Shown here piece after piece: positions 52,928-55,900 of a stretch of 64,000 bases of DNA. The stretch is taken from NCBI RefSeq assembly GCF_027580225.2, contig NC_073346.2:5978001-6042000 (forward strand). The letters are read 5' to 3'. Position 1 is the first letter of the stretch. Every line of letters begins with the position of its first letter. The notes under the pieces were generated by a model, which saw only the letters and a program-made list of their open reading frames with translations, made no database searches and was not told where the DNA came from. A program made the translations under genes and the position numbers. This DNA is from Misgurnus anguillicaudatus (Eukaryota > Chordata > Actinopteri > Cypriniformes > Cobitidae).

Positions 52928-55900
52928 GCCTATCTGTCTCTTTAATTTGTACTGCATTAGCATTTTGATGCAGTCGCTGGGCTTTCCGGTGGTCTTGATG
53001 TGTTTTTTACTCATACTTACAGAGGAAATGAGTTTCTGATTAATGAAGCTGAGCAAGTTTATGTGAAGAATAGAGAGAGATGACAGAAGACAAAGATACA
53101 GCTGTACTACTCATTTATAAGTGATGTTATATTGATGTTAGATAATGTTACATAATGATGCAGTTGCTTTAAATCAATGAATAAAGCCATGTTAACCTGT
53201 GGCCTGAAGCAGAAAATGATGTTGAATAAGTGTTGTAAATGCACTGGTGTTGTTATTTCTGCAGGCTATGTTGGATGTAGTTGCTAATGATGGCTGGCTG
53301 GTGTCTACGCTGAACATCTGTAATCTCATACAGATGATTGTTCAGGCCAGATGGCTACAGGATTCTTCTCTACTCGCTATTCCTCACATTGAAAAACAGC
53401 ATCTCTATGTGTTCAGGTACCAAAAGCTTGAAAACAACATACCTGCATCTATACATCTGTACATACATTAATAAAGCTGAGTCTCAATTCACACCTTATC
53501 ACCCTAATAATATACTTTTAGCATGTGTAAAAAAAACTTTAGATAAAGAGACAAAATAATATACATTAACAGAAGCTGACAACCGTCTATTACAGTGTAA
53601 TCTATAGATTGTTTCGATAATTATTATTATTATTATACAGTATGTTGCTGTTATATATTAACTTATTAAAAAAGATATTGTGTGAATATTTGCACTTAAC
53701 TGAAATAAACTACTAACAAATGTTGCTTTCAAATAAAAAAGTTTTAAAAAATGTTGGTTAAAAAACTTGTTTAAGTTGTAAGCATTTGGATGACCTACAG
53801 TATGATATACACAGTTTCTCTATACGTGTGTGTTTAACTCTGAATATTAATCATACATTGAGGGATCTTCTTCCTAAAAGCACATACAGTACTGTCATGA
53901 TAAAAGTTATTCAAACATCTCTTTTGAGTTAATAAATGTTGGCACATCAGTCAAGCACAACACAAACAATAAGATATTCAACCAAAAAACAAACCATTAA
54001 ACTCAAATAAGGTTAAAGAAAAAATAACATTGGCTTTTTCTTTAACTGAGGTGCATTCATTTTCTTTGAGTAATTGTGCAATAAAATTCAGCGAATGTTC
54101 ACAGTGTCTCTTCACATTCCTCTCTTTTTGCTTTTTCCATTGATTTTCTGAGATGTTTCCCTTTCCCATGCATATAATCAACAGCATATGTAAAGAATAA
54201 CAGCAGTACTTCTTGTTGCATTGTGCTTTGCTGTAACAGACTTTTAGAAATACATTGAGGAAAATACATTGAGTTCTCCCACTTAGAAATCATGGAGGGG
54301 TCTGAAATTGTCATCGTAGGTGCGTGTCCACTGTAAGTGTCATAATCTAAAAAAAATCCAGAAATCACAATGTATGATTTTTAAACTATTTATTTGTATG
54401 ATACAGCTGCAAATATGTATTTGAACACCTGTCTATCAGGTAGAATTATGACCTTCAAAGACCTAGTAGTCTGAATTTAAAATGTCCACCTCCACTCTAT
54501 TTATTATCCTAAATTAGATGCACCTGTTTGAGTTTATTAGCTGCAAAAAGACACCTTTCCACCCCATACAATCAGTAAGAATCCAAGTACTAACATGGAC
54601 AAGACCAAAGAGCTGTCCAAAGACACTAGATACAAAATTGTACATCTCCACAAGGCTGAAAAGGACTACAGGGAAATTGGCAAGCAGCTTGGTGAAAAAA
54701 GGTCCACTGTTGGAGCAATCATTAGCAAAGTAGCTAAACATGACTGTCAATCTCCCTCGGACTGGGGCTCAATGCAAGATCTCACCTTGTGGGGTCTCAA
54801 TGATCCTAAGAAAGGTGAGAAATTAGCCCAGAACTACACAGGAGGAGCTGGTCAATGACCTGAAAAGAGCTGGGACCACCATTTCCAAGGTTACTGTTGG
54901 TAATACACTAAGACGTCATGGTTTGAAATCATGCATGGCACGGAAGGTTCCCCTGCTTAAAGCAGCACATGTCCAGGCCCATCTTAAGTTTGCCAATGAC
55001 CATTTGGATGATCCAGAGGAGTCATGGGAGAAAGTCATGTGGTCAGATGAGACCAAAATATAACTTTTTGGTCATAATGTCACTAAACGTGTTTGGAGGA
55101 AGAAGAATGATGAGTACCATCCCAAGAACACTGAAGCATGTGGGTGGTAGCATCATGCTTTGGGGGTGTTTTTCTGCACATGGGACAGGGCGACTCCACT
55201 GTATTAAGGAGAGGATGACCGGGGCCATGTATTGCAAGATTTTGGGGAACAACCTCCTTCCCTCAGTTAGAGCATTGAAGATGGGTCGAGGTTGGGTCTT
55301 CCAACATGACAATGACCCGAAACACGCAGCCAGGATAACCAACAAGTGGCTCTGTAAGAAGCATATCAAGGTTCATGCGTGGCCTAGCCAGTCTCCAGAC
55401 ATAAACCCAATAGAGAATCTTTGGAGGGAGCTCAAACTCTGTGTTTCTCAGCGACAGGCCAGAAACCTGACTGATCTAGAGAAGATCTGTGTGGAGGAGT
55501 GGGCAAAATCCCTCCTGCAGTGTTTGCATACCATGTGAATAACTACAGGAAATGTTTGACCTCTGTAATTGAAATGCTACTGTACCAAATATTAACATTG
55601 ACTTTCTCAGATGTTCAAATACTTATTTGCAGCTGTGTCATACAAATAAATAGTTAAAAAAATCATACATTGTGATTTCTGGATTGTTTTTTTTTAGATT
55701 ATGTGTCTTACAGTGGACATGCACGTACGATGACAATTTCAGACCCCTTCGTGATTTCTAGGTGGGAGAACTAGCAGGGTTTTCAAATACTTATTTTCCT
55801 CACTGTACATACGGTGATTTTTCTGTAAATCTACTTTAAAATAATGTGTTTTCAAAAATGCATTTAAGGGATTGTTCACCCAAAAACTCTCTCATCAGTT

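Larger units (their letters stand above)
50252..53264 (+). other. ascc3: ascc3 intron after exon 23 (3.0 kb)
   Basis: Mostly the tetranucleotide array at 51182-52943 plus a GT-rich microsatellite at 50678-50711. 50252-50670, 50720-51180 and 52950-53264 show nothing recognisable. Confidence 0.8.

Noticed and set aside
51160..53039. Very long overlapping open frames (over 500 codons) of Ser-Val-Cys-Leu repeats
   Set aside because: They are translations of the TCTG array; a 4-nt repeat without stops opens all three + frames. No start context, no splice logic, and it lies inside an ascc3 intron.
54969..55538. 189-codon open frame as an independent gene
   Set aside because: Its second half is the DDE part of a Tc1 transposase and its first half is out of frame with the true protein. 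It belongs to the decayed element at 54253-55805.
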